In this document: positions 8,940 through 17,930 of the stretch, piece by piece
How positions within the stretch are numbered: position 1 is the stretch's first letter
How the letters are laid out: each line of letters opens with the position of its first letter
Assembly (NCBI RefSeq): GCF_019749375.1
Contig: NZ_JACWFE010000001.1
Span: 496,001 to 560,000, forward strand
Direction: 5' to 3'
From: Bacillus sp. S/N-304-OC-R1
Lineage (GTDB): Bacteria > Bacillota > Bacilli > Bacillales > Cytobacillaceae
DNA length: 64,000 bases
Notes under the pieces: model-generated
What the model was told of the DNA's origin: nothing
Database searches by the model: none
What the model saw: the letters and a program-made list of their open reading frames with translations, nothing else
Made by a program: the position numbers and the translations under genes

Positions 8940-9413
8940 ATGAACTACAAGGTTGAAAAATTAGTTGTAAATTATAAGACATTGGAAGAGTTTAAAAAAT
9001 TTAAAGAATATGGTTTACAAGAGCTTTCCATGCTTGAAGATCTTGAAGCCAATATTATTGAAAACAATAGCCAGTCTCCATTCTATGGTATTTATTTCGG
9101 GGACAAATTAGTAGCTAGAATGAGTCTTTATCAAGTTGAGAAAAAGTTTGACAGATATTTCGAACCTGCTCAAGATTATTTAGAATTATGGAAACTGGAA
9201 GTAATTCCTGATTATCAGAATAAAGGATATGGCACTGCACTTGTTGATTACGCAAAAAGTTATGGTCTCCCAATTAAGACAAATCCTAGAGTTAAATCAG
9301 CTGATTTTTGGCAAAAAATAGGATTTTCTTCCGTTCATTATGATATGGAAAGAGATCGCGGTGAAAATCCTCTAGTTTGGTTCCCAGAAGGAGTTAAGGA
9401 GAAATCACATTAA
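8940..9413 (+). CDS. ylbP: GNAT family N-acetyltransferase YlbP
   Basis: 157 residues. The acetyl-CoA-binding motif A is visible around 90-115 (LWKLEVIPDYQNKGYGTALVDYAKSYG), with the Q/R-x-x-G-x-G/A-like pyrophosphate loop appearing as QNKGYGTA. The protein matches the YlbP family, a conserved Bacillus acetyltransferase of unknown substrate. It has its own upstream region, points away from the carboxylase operon, and ends at a strong terminator shared with the convergent regulator gene. Start chosen at ATG 8940 after GAGGAGG. Confidence 0.85.
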   Translation: MNYKVEKLVVNYKTLEEFKKFKEYGLQELSMLEDLEANIIENNSQSPFYGIYFGDKLVARMSLYQVEKKFDRYFEPAQDYLELWKLEVIPDYQNKGYGTALVDYAKSYGLPIKTNPRVKSADFWQKIGFSSVHYDMERDRGENPLVWFPEGVKEKSH

Positions 9414-9430
9414 CTTAAAATAAATGTACT

Positions 9431-9460
9431 AAAGCGGACATTAAATTGTCCGCTTTCTTT
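9431..9460. terminator. Bidirectional terminator between ylbP and rsfA-like gene
   Basis: AAAGCGGACA...TGTCCGCTTT, ten-base perfect arms followed by CTTT, between two convergent genes. Confidence 0.9.
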
Positions 9461-9471
9461 ATTGTATGAAA

Positions 9472-10065
9472 CTATATTTTTTGTTGATTATCCTCTTTTT
9501 TAACTTCAACCATTTTCCTTGCTCTTTCCATAATTTCTATTAATGATTTGTAATCCTTTTCGATTGAGTTTAATTCTTTTATCAATCTTTCGTTTTCCGA
9601 TGCTAGATAGTACAATTGTTTTTCAAGCTGCTGAATTCTCATTTCATGGGATTTAATGTCCTCACTTCTCAAACTAGACTCATTAGCCTTTTCATATAGA
9701 GTTTTCAAATAACGGACCAAATCTTCAAATTCCATCATTTCTCCACTCCTAGTGGATTCTTTTGGAGGAAATTCAAGATTAGCCGCTGCTTGTTCAGTTT
9801 CCTTTCCTTTAGCGGACTCCTCATATTGTGAATTGTGCTTCCTTTCTTTACGCTGTTTTTTTGCAAGCTCAATTCCTGATTTATATTGTTTGCGCACGTA
9901 TGAATTCCAGCGAAAACCGCAGGCTGCAGCAGTCCTCGATAGTTTTTTTCCTACTTTCTCGAAGGCTTGCAGCTGTGTGCCGCCCTCTCTGATATGACGC
10001 AGCACCATTTCTGCAAGCAGCAAATCTTCATCGTGTGTCCAAGCATCTTGTCGTGTTGAAGACAT
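9472..10065 (-). CDS. ylbO: RsfA-family sporulation transcriptional regulator (YlbO-like)
   Basis: 197 residues. The N-terminus is a Myb/SANT-like DNA-binding region ([22 protein letters not shown], about 8-29, then [15 protein letters not shown], about 47-61), the hallmark of the RsfA/YlbO family. A basic, low-complexity linker (about 68-110) is followed by a long coiled coil (about 115-190). In B. subtilis RsfA acts in the forespore and YlbO in the mother cell during sporulation. The position between ylbP and rpmF matches ylbO. Regulatory targets cannot be inferred from sequence. Confidence 0.85.
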   Translation of the reverse strand: MSSTRQDAWTHDEDLLLAEMVLRHIREGGTQLQAFEKVGKKLSRTAAACGFRWNSYVRKQYKSGIELAKKQRKERKHNSQYEESAKGKETEQAAANLEFPPKESTRSGEMMEFEDLVRYLKTLYEKANESSLRSEDIKSHEMRIQQLEKQLYYLASENERLIKELNSIEKDYKSLIEIMERARKMVEVKKEDNQQKI

Positions 10066-10165
10066 CAGAATATCCCTCCTAGTGTTTTTTATTTATACAT
10101 ATGCTTATGCTAGAAAAGATAGACTGATATCCTAAATGATTATTAACAAAGAAAGAAAGAAAACG

Positions 10166-10921
10166 TTATTTTTTTTCTAGAAACTCGGCTACTTTCCTGT
10201 GATGAGGATCCCCTTCCCATAATTTAGCACAATTCCTTACTTCTTCCTGTACCCTCTCTTTAATCCTAGTTTCATTCCATTTATTAGTTATCATTGTTTT
10301 ATATGCCCTTAAGACATCCGTTTCAATGCTCAGCATTTTATTGAAGTACTTCCGAGCATGTGCCAGTAGATCTCCATCAGCAATAGATTGAAGGAAGCCC
10401 AGTTCCATTAATTGATTTGTATCAAATAAACCTGCCTCCATAAGCATTTTCATTGCATGAGCAGGTAGAAGCTTCTCATATAAGAAGGTTCCTCCTCCCC
10501 ACCCTGTAGTAATTGCTAAAGAACCTTGTATAAATCCTGCCTTTATGTCCTTTTTTGCAATTCGGAAATCACAAGCCGAAGCTAGTTCACAACCTCCACC
10601 AACAGCAGTTCCATTGATTAAAGCAGCAGTTGGTTTTGGAAATAGCAAGAGCTTGACTAGCAAATTGGACATTCTACTAAGCATTTCATACGCTTCTTCT
10701 TCTGTTCTTAATCTGTGAAAAACTGATAGGTCACCTCCGGAACAAAATGCTCTATCTCCTGAACCTGTAATAGCTAAAATCTTAATGTTTTCATTATTAG
10801 CATATGTTAGTGCCTCTTCTAAACCATCCATAATGTCATAGCTAATAGCGTTCCTTTTCTCTGGCCTATTTATGGTAAAAAGCAAAATGCCATCTTGTTC
10901 CTCTAGTATGTAATGATTCAT
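10166..10921 (-). CDS. Enoyl-CoA hydratase/isomerase family protein
   Basis: 251 residues, crotonase fold. The first oxyanion-hole segment (CSGGDLSVF, about 59-67) and the second (GTAVGGGCELASACDFRIA, about 99-117) are clear. The glutamate in GGGCELA matches the first catalytic Glu of enoyl-CoA hydratase. The position of the second catalytic Glu appears to be Gln (GFIQGSLA). This suggests isomerase or decarboxylase-like chemistry rather than plain hydration, by family reasoning only. GGAGGA lies correctly before the ATG at 10921, four codons inside the longest frame. Located between rpmF and the RsfA-type gene, where B. subtilis has no counterpart I recall. Confidence 0.82.
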   Translation of the reverse strand: MNHYILEEQDGILLFTINRPEKRNAISYDIMDGLEEALTYANNENIKILAITGSGDRAFCSGGDLSVFHRLRTEEEAYEMLSRMSNLLVKLLLFPKPTAALINGTAVGGGCELASACDFRIAKKDIKAGFIQGSLAITTGWGGGTFLYEKLLPAHAMKMLMEAGLFDTNQLMELGFLQSIADGDLLAHARKYFNKMLSIETDVLRAYKTMITNKWNETRIKERVQEEVRNCAKLWEGDPHHRKVAEFLEKK

Positions 10922-11003
10922 GGGTTCCTCCATTATTCATTTATTTTTATTAATAGTAACAAAATCTCTATATAGAATAAAAAATAATACACGCAAAATG
11001 ATA

Positions 11004-11036
11004 AAAAGCACAAGAACATATAGTTCTTGTGCTTTT
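11004..11036 (-). terminator. Terminator after rpmF
   Basis: Fourteen-base perfect arms AAAAGCACAAGAAC...GTTCTTGTGCTTTT with a five-base loop, 13 bases past the rpmF stop. Confidence 0.92.
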
Positions 11037-11048
11037 ATCATGTGAAAA

Positions 11049-11222
11049 TTAGTTATTTACAACTTCTTTTCCTTTGTATGTTCCGCAAGCCTTGCATACG
11101 CGGTGAGCAAGTTTCATTTCACCACAGTTTGGGCACGATACCATACCAGGAACCTGTAATTTAAAATGGGTACGACGCTTTCTTTTCGCAGTTTTAGAAG
11201 TTCTTCTAAAAGGTACAGCCAT
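11049..11222 (-). CDS. rpmF: 50S ribosomal protein L32
   Basis: 57 residues, the normal length. The start [11 protein letters not shown] is universal for bacterial L32, and the ATG at 11222 follows AAGGAGGTG with ideal spacing. The extra codons of the longer frame lie within the leader. Two Cys pairs (CPNC and CKAC, about residues 27-43) form the zinc ribbon, so this is the zinc-containing form rather than a C-minus paralogue. It follows yceD, the usual yceD-rpmF pair, and ends at a strong terminator. Confidence 0.98.
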   Translation of the reverse strand: MAVPFRRTSKTAKRKRRTHFKLQVPGMVSCPNCGEMKLAHRVCKACGTYKGKEVVNN

Positions 11223-11269
11223 GTCAAACACCTCCTTAAAGAGATTTAGAGAGTGTAGTTTTCCTCCAA

Positions 11270-11794
11270 TTATGAATCGGAAGAAGGATCACTTTGATTA
11301 AAAAAGTGAGCAAGTCCAGCAAGACGAGGATCAATTGTATCCTTTTTATCTTGCTCTTGAATGACCTCCCAATCTTTACCAGACTGAGGAGCGCCTTCTT
11401 CACTGCTATCTTCGCAGAATACTTGCATTGGAACCTCGAGTATTAGGATTTCATGAATGACCGGCATTAGGTCAATCACATCTCCTATTACTTGGTGAAC
11501 TTCCTCATCGGCTTCATAGTCCAAACCTTTTAAGAGAAAAGTTTCTGTAGTTTCTACATTAATTGGATAGCTTACGTCAACTAACGTCCGAGAACAAGGA
11601 AGAACTAAATTTCCTTCAATCTTTAAATGGAAGGAGACCTTTGCAGAATCAATATCCGCACGTCCTGTAATCCTCATTGGTGAAGCGTCTCTAATGGTGG
11701 ACTCTTTTGTTGTAATCTCACTCACGTCAACGATTTCATCTATAAGCATTTCCTTGTTTCGTTGTTTTTGTAACTGACTTAATGTCCATTTCAT
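11270..11794 (-). CDS. yceD: YceD family protein (DUF177)
   Basis: 174 residues. YceD/DUF177 proteins are encoded next to rpmF across bacteria and are linked to 23S rRNA accumulation in plants and E. coli; the B. subtilis member is YlbN. Family features seen here are the N-terminal MKWTLSQL and the central V[14 protein letters not shown] block (about 79-92), followed by an acidic C-terminal half. ATG 11794 was preferred over the upstream GTG, which overlaps the GGGGTG ribosome binding site. Co-transcription with rpmF (47-base gap) is expected. Confidence 0.9.
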   Translation of the reverse strand: MKWTLSQLQKQRNKEMLIDEIVDVSEITTKESTIRDASPMRITGRADIDSAKVSFHLKIEGNLVLPCSRTLVDVSYPINVETTETFLLKGLDYEADEEVHQVIGDVIDLMPVIHEILILEVPMQVFCEDSSEEGAPQSGKDWEVIQEQDKKDTIDPRLAGLAHFFNQSDPSSDS

Positions 11795-11973
11795 ATAAAT
11801 CACCCCAAGGCAACAAAGGTAATTATAGCTTTCAAATAATTATTTGTCAATATAATTTCTTTACAGTATAATGTGGTCATTATCAGATTATTTACATCTT
11901 TTTCCCTATGTGCTTATCTGATATTCTTCACCTTCTTATTCCCTTTTAAACTTTATTAAGGAGAAAACTTAAA

Positions 11974-13185
11974 ATGAACGCAGTTGGTGTAATTGTTGAA
12001 TATAATCCGTTTCATAATGGTCATGCATTTCACTTGAAAGAAGCTAAAAAACTTGCGGATGCTGAAGTCGTTATTGCTGTCATGAGCGGACAGTTTCTGC
12101 AAAGAGGCGAACCAGCACTAGTATCTAAATGGAAGCGAACGGAAATGGCATTATTAGCCGGAGCTGATATTGTTTTTGAATTACCATATACATTTGCCAC
12201 ACAGCAGGCCAATTCATTCGCTAGTGGAGCGGTTTCCATTTTAGAGGCCGCAAGATGCCACTCCCTTTGCTTTGGAAGTGAATCAGGAAATATTGAAAGT
12301 TTTTACCGGACCATCTCTTTTCTTGATGAGAACAATGAAGAATATCAAAGCAAAATTAGATTTTTTATCGAACAAGGGAATAGTTTTCCGAAGGCATCCG
12401 CACTGGCTTTCCAAGAACTTTGTCCTAATGAGGATTTGCTTGATTTGTCAAAACCAAATAATATTTTAGGCTATCAATATGTAAAAGCTGCTCAAAAACA
12501 AAAAGCTAAAATAGAACTTTTAACAATAGCCAGGAAGAATGCCAATTATCATGACCCGCATTTTGCTTCAGAAACAATTGCAAGTGCTACAAGTATTCGA
12601 AAAGCTTTATTTTCTCATAATAGCGAAATGTTGACTGTTAAGCAATACATGCCTGAAACTTCCTTTCAAGCCTTGCTCGATTACAAAGAACAATTCGGAC
12701 TTCTACATGGGTGGGAAAACTACTGGCCATTACTTAAATATAAGCTGCTCCAATCCTCTATTGATGAGATTAAAAATATTTACGAAATAGAAGAAGGGCT
12801 TGAAAATCGGCTAATTGCTGCTGCTTTAGAATCTAATCATTTTCAAGAGTTTATGGAGAAAATAAAAACAAAAAGATATACTTGGACAAGACTTCAAAGG
12901 GCATGTGTGCACATACTAACAAATACAACAAAGCAAGAAATGGATAAAAAGACTGAAAAAGCAGCATACTTAAGGCTTCTAGGAATGAGTATGAATGGAA
13001 AACAATACTTAAATAAGTACAAATCAAAGCTTGGTCTGCCTTTAATATCAAAAATACCGTCAGAAAAACATTCGAGTCTAGCTCTAGATATTAAAGCTTC
13101 ACGCATTTATGCAATGGGAGCGTCAGGAAAAAGCCAAGAGCGTTTACTGGAAATGGAATATAAGCAACCACCTATCTTGATATAA
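11974..13185 (+). CDS. tmcAL: tRNA(Met) cytidine acetate ligase TmcAL
   Basis: 403 residues. TmcAL (YlbM) forms N4-acetylcytidine at the wobble position of elongator tRNA-Met, activating acetate with ATP. The N-terminus GVIVEYNPFHNGHAFHLKEA contains the HxGH nucleotidyltransferase signature (HNGH). Further family blocks are VAVMSGQFLQRGEPALVSKWKRTEMAL-type sequence (about 36-62) and KPNNILGYQYVKA (about 160-172). It is divergent from yceD-rpmF and convergent with ylbL. The terminator at 13188-13214 serves both ylbM-type and ylbL ends. Confidence 0.95.
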   Translation: MNAVGVIVEYNPFHNGHAFHLKEAKKLADAEVVIAVMSGQFLQRGEPALVSKWKRTEMALLAGADIVFELPYTFATQQANSFASGAVSILEAARCHSLCFGSESGNIESFYRTISFLDENNEEYQSKIRFFIEQGNSFPKASALAFQELCPNEDLLDLSKPNNILGYQYVKAAQKQKAKIELLTIARKNANYHDPHFASETIASATSIRKALFSHNSEMLTVKQYMPETSFQALLDYKEQFGLLHGWENYWPLLKYKLLQSSIDEIKNIYEIEEGLENRLIAAALESNHFQEFMEKIKTKRYTWTRLQRACVHILTNTTKQEMDKKTEKAAYLRLLGMSMNGKQYLNKYKSKLGLPLISKIPSEKHSSLALDIKASRIYAMGASGKSQERLLEMEYKQPPILI

Positions 13186-13187
13186 AT

Positions 13188-13214
13188 AAAATAGCGGCTA
13201 TTCGCCGCTATTTT
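13188..13214. terminator. Bidirectional terminator between tmcAL and ylbL
   Basis: AAAATAGCGGC...GCCGCTATTTT with 11-base perfect arms. It overlaps the end of ylbL, so the hairpin also encodes the last ylbL codons. Confidence 0.92.
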
Positions 13215-14224
13215 TCTTTTAATTTTGTTAAAAACTTGATGGCCTCATCAAATGTATCAACAGGGATGATCTTCATGTCAGATCCGATTTCTTTTGCCGT
13301 CTTGACTGCAGCATTATAATTAGAATCCTTTGACCCATTCTCATGAGGAGCAAAGAAAATCTCTGCACCTGCTTTATTAGCAGCAACTATCTTTTGTTCA
13401 ATTCCTCCAATTCTGCCTATATTTCCGTTAGAATCAATTGTCCCAGTACCTGCAATTTGATAGCCCCTCGTCAAATCTTCCTTAACTAACTGATTATATA
13501 TTTCAAGCGAGAACATAAAGCCTGCAGACGGTCCGCCGATATCTTCACTGTTTATTGTGACATTTGGTGTAACGATAATTTCTTTATCATCCACTAACGC
13601 GATTCCAACCCCTACTTTTCCTGTTTCCTTCAGCCTTTGTAAAGTAATCTTGACATCGCTTGTTTTATCTTGGCGTTTTATTGTAAATAGAACTTCATCG
13701 CCCTCTTTTTTACCAGAAACAAACTGAATAAATTGCTCTGACGAATCAAACTCATTGCCATCTACTTTAAAGATTCGATCGCCTGCTTTCAGTTTGCCGT
13801 CTGCCGGCATTCCAGGCATAACATTTAATACAAAAATGCCATTATACTCGTATTGGATCGGAATATTCGCTTTTTTATAAGCAGTTTCAATAGCAGATTG
13901 TTTAGAGGAAGCCATTAAATGAAGCTGCCGAACATTATATTCTTCTTCTGTTTCATTTTCTCTCCGAATTTCATTAATTTGATATAACTCCTGATATGGA
14001 TTAAGCTTTGCTATCAAATAGGAGTATATATTTGCTTTCCCCATCCTTACTGTAGTTAACATGAAGTTGCCTTCTTCTTTATAGCCATTTTCCACATGAA
14101 CAATGGGTTCCAGCTCTTTAGCCAAACCAGGCTTCGATACATAATAAGGTAAAGTGTAAAATGAACTTAGTATCAAAACAACTGCTGCGATCATGAAGGA
14201 ACGCATAACATACTTATTTCTCAT
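13208..14224 (-). CDS. ylbL: SepM-family PDZ/Lon-like membrane protease YlbL
   Basis: 338 residues. An N-terminal membrane anchor (about 7-25) is followed by a PDZ domain (about 115-185, with NVMPGMPADGKLKAGDRIFKVDG) and a Lon-type serine protease domain. The catalytic Ser is in GPSAGFMF (about 232-239) and the partner Lys in GGIEQKIVAANKAG (about 273-286). SepM processes competence peptide in streptococci, and B. subtilis YlbL helps cleave the cell division inhibitor YneA. Start ATG 14224 overlaps the ylbK stop by four bases (ATGA). The ribosome binding site GGAAGGAG lies within ylbK, indicating translational coupling. Confidence 0.93.
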   Translation of the reverse strand: MRNKYVMRSFMIAAVVLILSSFYTLPYYVSKPGLAKELEPIVHVENGYKEEGNFMLTTVRMGKANIYSYLIAKLNPYQELYQINEIRRENETEEEYNVRQLHLMASSKQSAIETAYKKANIPIQYEYNGIFVLNVMPGMPADGKLKAGDRIFKVDGNEFDSSEQFIQFVSGKKEGDEVLFTIKRQDKTSDVKITLQRLKETGKVGVGIALVDDKEIIVTPNVTINSEDIGGPSAGFMFSLEIYNQLVKEDLTRGYQIAGTGTIDSNGNIGRIGGIEQKIVAANKAGAEIFFAPHENGSKDSNYNAAVKTAKEIGSDMKIIPVDTFDEAIKFLTKLKEK

Positions 14225-15012
14225 CCACTTGAAGGCTCCTTCCACTCATTTATCACCTGTTTTATTTGAGGAATAAATTTTCTTGTTTCTTCTTCCCCTA
14301 TTCTAATAATATCTTCAATATTTGTAAAAGCTCTTGAACTATACATTTCAACTCTTGGTTTTATCATAAGGTCAGAAACGATTTCCCGATGTGAGACAAG
14401 CTCCATTTGCAAGATATCAAGACTTTGCATAATAACATCATAAATTGAAGTAATCTCCGCATTCGTTTTTACATGTGATACATCGATGGCAATGACAATA
14501 TCCGCACCCATTTCCTTTACTACTGAAACAGGTACCCGATCAACTACTCCACCGTCAACTAATAGTCGCCCATTAAGCCTTTCTGGAACAAAAATACCCG
14601 GGATTGAAATGCTGGCACGAACCGCATCTGCAATCGGGCCTTTATCAAAAATTATCTTTTCTCCTGTCATCAAGTCTGTTGCTACAACCTTAACAGGCAG
14701 CTTTAATTGTTCCAAATTTTTCCCGTGGGTAAAAATACGAATAAGTTCCTTTACTCTCTTTCCAGCAATGAAGCCCATTTTAGGAACAGTAAAATCAAGA
14801 TAGTATTTTCGTTTAAACGCTTTTGCTAATTTATAAAGCCTTTCAATATCGAGCCCTGCTCCGTAAAAACAGCCGACCATTGCCCCCATACTGCTCCCGG
14901 CTATTAAATCAATAGGAATACCCTCTTCATTTAAAACCTTTATTGCCCCCAAATGAGCGAAACCTCTGGCACCTCCCGATCCAAGGGCTAAACCAATTTT
15001 CGGCCTATCCAA
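14221..15012 (-). CDS. ylbK: Patatin-like phospholipase family protein YlbK
   Basis: 263 residues. All patatin motifs are present: glycine-rich oxyanion loop GSGGARGFAHLG (about 12-23), nucleophile elbow GSSMG (about 39-43, Ser41) and the Asp of the dyad in VDGGVVDRVP (about 151-160). This predicts a Ser-Asp acyl hydrolase acting on lipids; no signal peptide is seen, so it is probably cytoplasmic or peripheral. It is the upstream partner of the overlapping ylbL and matches B. subtilis ylbK. Substrate unknown. Confidence 0.93.
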   Translation of the reverse strand: MDRPKIGLALGSGGARGFAHLGAIKVLNEEGIPIDLIAGSSMGAMVGCFYGAGLDIERLYKLAKAFKRKYYLDFTVPKMGFIAGKRVKELIRIFTHGKNLEQLKLPVKVVATDLMTGEKIIFDKGPIADAVRASISIPGIFVPERLNGRLLVDGGVVDRVPVSVVKEMGADIVIAIDVSHVKTNAEITSIYDVIMQSLDILQMELVSHREIVSDLMIKPRVEMYSSRAFTNIEDIIRIGEEETRKFIPQIKQVINEWKEPSSG

Positions 15013-15261
15013 ATCAATTCCTCCCTATGATGCGACTTTTCTCCAAAATTTAATATTGGAAAGTACATTGAACTGTTCATTGATTTTTAAATAGAATGAT
15101 TTCATGTTCAATCTTATGGTCTATTTTGCAGTTCTATGAGTATATTGATTTATAGAGGACAAGGCTGAAATGACAAAATGAATTACTGTAATTAAAACAC
15201 ATTGAAACCCCATTAAAAAAGATAAATTTAATTGTTCAACTTTTGAGGGAGGCTTTGCCCA

Positions 15262-16473
15262 GTGCTACGTTCCAAAATAAAAACAATTATTCTTGCTCTA
15301 TCCGTAACGTTAATGGCTCTATCACTCATTTCGTTTCCTCAAGAGTCAGTAGATGCTTCCATTAGAGGCTTAAACATGTGGTGGGAAATCGTCTTTCCTT
15401 CTCTCCTGCCATTTTTTATTGTTTCGGAAATGCTTATCGGTTTTGGCGTTGTCCGCTTCATAGGAGTCCTTCTTGAACCTCTTATGAGGCCATTATTCCG
15501 TGTACCTGGTGTTGGCGGATTTGTTTGGGCAATGGGAATGGCCTCTGGCTTTCCAGCAGGTGCGAAACTGACTGCTAGACTTAGACAAGAAGGACAAATA
15601 TCCAAAACAGAGGCTGAACGATTAGTTTCATTCACAAATTGCTCGAATCCATTATTTATTTTCGGTGCGGTTTCTGTCGGTTTTTTTCATAATGCCAAGC
15701 TTGGTATAATCCTTGCATTGGCCCATTATTTAGGTAATTTCACAGTAGGATTGATTATGAGATTCTATGGACGAAATAACGAGGATACAAATAAAGAGAA
15801 ACATGGAAAGCCCTCTATTCGATATGCACTATCCATTCTCCATCGCACTAGGCTTAATGATAATCGTCCAATTGGTAAGCTTCTTGGCGATGCAGTCATG
15901 TCTTCTATTAGTACTTTATTAATGATTGGCGGTTTTATCATTCTCTTTTCAGTCATTAATAAATTGCTATACCACCTTGGAATTACTTCATTCTTAGCAA
16001 GCGGACTTGAAGTTCTTTTGACAGGTTTTGGCTTGCCAGCAGAATTAAGCACACCCTTTATATCTGGTATATTTGAAATCACCCTCGGAAGCCAGCTAAC
16101 TAGCCAGGTACAGGAAGCTACTCTTATGCAGCAAGCTGTTATTACGAGTTTTATTTTGGCATTTAGCGGCTTTAGTGTGCAGGCACAGGTTGCCAGCATA
16201 TTAGCACAAACTGATATTGATTTTAAACCTTTCTTTATCGCTAGAATTTTCCATGGTTTTTTTGCTGCCGCATATGCAGCAATTCTTTGGAATCCTATTT
16301 TTGAACGTTTTTACAATACAGAACAGCCTTCGAACGCAGTCCCAGTTGTATTATTAGGTGAAGGCACATGGTTCCAAAAATGGTTTACTATCATTTCAGA
16401 TGCAGGTCCTCTAATAACCATTTTCGCATTACTTAGCTATACAATGTTACTTTCTAGAAGGTTAGGGAAATAA
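15262..16473 (+). CDS. ylbJ: Sporulation integral membrane protein YlbJ
   Basis: 403 residues with about eight hydrophobic helices spread over the length, of the SpmA/SpmB-like nucleoside recognition (Gate) fold. Typical blocks are MWWEIVFPSLLPFFIVSEML (about 39-58) and GMASGFPAGAKLTARLR (about 92-108). In B. subtilis YlbJ is under sigma-E control and needed for normal spore formation. Start is GTG 15262, nine bases after GGGAGG; no in-frame ATG is nearby. Monocistronic, with a terminator at 16497-16520. I could not find a convincing sigma-E promoter in the 249-base upstream gap. Confidence 0.93.
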   Translation: MLRSKIKTIILALSVTLMALSLISFPQESVDASIRGLNMWWEIVFPSLLPFFIVSEMLIGFGVVRFIGVLLEPLMRPLFRVPGVGGFVWAMGMASGFPAGAKLTARLRQEGQISKTEAERLVSFTNCSNPLFIFGAVSVGFFHNAKLGIILALAHYLGNFTVGLIMRFYGRNNEDTNKEKHGKPSIRYALSILHRTRLNDNRPIGKLLGDAVMSSISTLLMIGGFIILFSVINKLLYHLGITSFLASGLEVLLTGFGLPAELSTPFISGIFEITLGSQLTSQVQEATLMQQAVITSFILAFSGFSVQAQVASILAQTDIDFKPFFIARIFHGFFAAAYAAILWNPIFERFYNTEQPSNAVPVVLLGEGTWFQKWFTIISDAGPLITIFALLSYTMLLSRRLGK

Positions 16474-16496
16474 GAGGTATAATTTTTGTTAAAATT

Positions 16497-16520
16497 AACG
16501 AGCACAAAATTGTGCTCGTT
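16497..16520. terminator. Bidirectional terminator between ylbJ and coaD
   Basis: AACGAGCACA...TGTGCTCGTT followed by CTTTG, between convergent genes. Confidence 0.9.
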
Positions 16521-16525
16521 CTTTG

Positions 16526-17023
<498 letters not shown>

Positions 17024-17027
17024 TCAA

Positions 17028-17582
17028 TTATATCTGCTTATGATAAATAGTTATTGCAATAATGCCGTATGTTTCACATTTTCTCTTTTCCAGCGCTCCA
17101 ACTGTATCAGGCAATTCGATATCCGATCCATGCTCGCATACAATCGTTCCACCTTCATCAAGAATATTTTCACTGTTAATGATTTCAAGAAGCTTCAGAA
17201 GCTGCTGTTTTTTATAAGGCGGATCCAAAAAGATAATATCAAATATTAATCCTCTTTTCATTACAGCCTTCAGTGCCCTTTCTGCTTCATTTCGATAGAT
17301 TTCTGTATGATCTTCAAAATCACATATTTTCACATTTTCGTGAATAGTCTGAATCGCCTTCCCATCTCTATCTACAAAAATTGCTTTATCAGCCCCTCGG
17401 CTCAAGGCCTCAATACCAAGCCCGCCGCTCCCGGCAAATAGGTCAAGAACTATTCCACCATTGAAATACGGTCCGATAATATTAAACATCGCTTCTTTCA
17501 CTTTATCTGTTGTTGGTCTCGTTGAACTCCCAGGTACCGCCTTTAAGGCTTTTCCTTTTTTAATGCCTGAAACTACTCTCAT
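17028..17582 (-). CDS. rsmD: 16S rRNA (guanine(966)-N(2))-methyltransferase RsmD
   Basis: 184 residues. Methylates N2 of G966 in 16S rRNA with SAM. Seen: start MRVVSGIKKGKALKAV, the RPTTDKVKEAMFNI block (about 22-35), the SAM motif VLDLFAGSGGLGIEALSRGA (about 45-64), and the catalytic motif DPPY in the DIIFLDPPYKKQ segment (about 118-129). The frame opens at 17597 with two earlier candidate starts, but GGTGATA is best spaced for ATG 17582, which matches the conserved N-terminus. Corresponds to B. subtilis ylbH. Confidence 0.95.
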   Translation of the reverse strand: MRVVSGIKKGKALKAVPGSSTRPTTDKVKEAMFNIIGPYFNGGIVLDLFAGSGGLGIEALSRGADKAIFVDRDGKAIQTIHENVKICDFEDHTEIYRNEAERALKAVMKRGLIFDIIFLDPPYKKQQLLKLLEIINSENILDEGGTIVCEHGSDIELPDTVGALEKRKCETYGIIAITIYHKQI

Positions 17583-17729
17583 ATTCATTATCACCACTAA
17601 TCATTGCTAGTATCAATTTTTCCTTCCTATCCTACCATAATTATTTATTTGCCGCCAATCAGTTTATTTATGTTTTCTGCCAAATGAAATGTTTTATTAG
17701 ATGAGCAATGAAAAAAATCTCCATTAATG

Positions 17730-17758
17730 GGTATATCCAATACTTTTGTGGAAATAAT
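17730..17758 (+). promoter_or_regulatory. Sigma-F-like promoter of csfG-like RNA
   Basis: On the plus strand GTATA (17731-17735) lies 14 bases before GGAAATAAT (17750-17758). The latter matches the sigma-F -10 form GGNNANNNT at each fixed position. Transcription would start near 17765, just ahead of the structured RNA. Confidence 0.6.
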
Positions 17759-17764
17759 GTTAGT

Positions 17765-17912
17765 AACAGCATCTATTCGAGGATGTTGTTGCCAACCGCG
17801 GAGAAGACTTACGTTTCCCCATAAGTTCTTCCTCCGGTTTCTCCTCTCCCTTTGCCTTCTATCCTTCTTGAGGATATAGAAGGACCCTGCAGATATTCTG
17901 CAGGGTTTTTTA
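17765..17912 (+). ncRNA. csfG: csfG-like sporulation small RNA (overlaps ylbH-leader locus)
   Basis: Between ylbG and rsmD (ylbH), the location of the B. subtilis forespore RNA CsfG; the Rfam ylbH-leader motif was described from the same interval. Three consecutive structures are visible on the plus strand. The first is a long imperfect hairpin (about 17790-17838, AACCG...CGGTT). The second has CCTTCTAT/ATAGAAGG arms (about 17858-17883). The third is a terminator with ACCCTGCAG/CTGCAGGGT arms (17884-17906) and six T. The T-run exists only on the plus strand, fixing the direction, and a sigma-F-like promoter lies just upstream. Ends are approximate. An open frame on the opposite strand (17645-17941) is judged spurious. 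Confidence 0.72.
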
Positions 17913-17930
17913 TTTATACAGGAACTTAAT

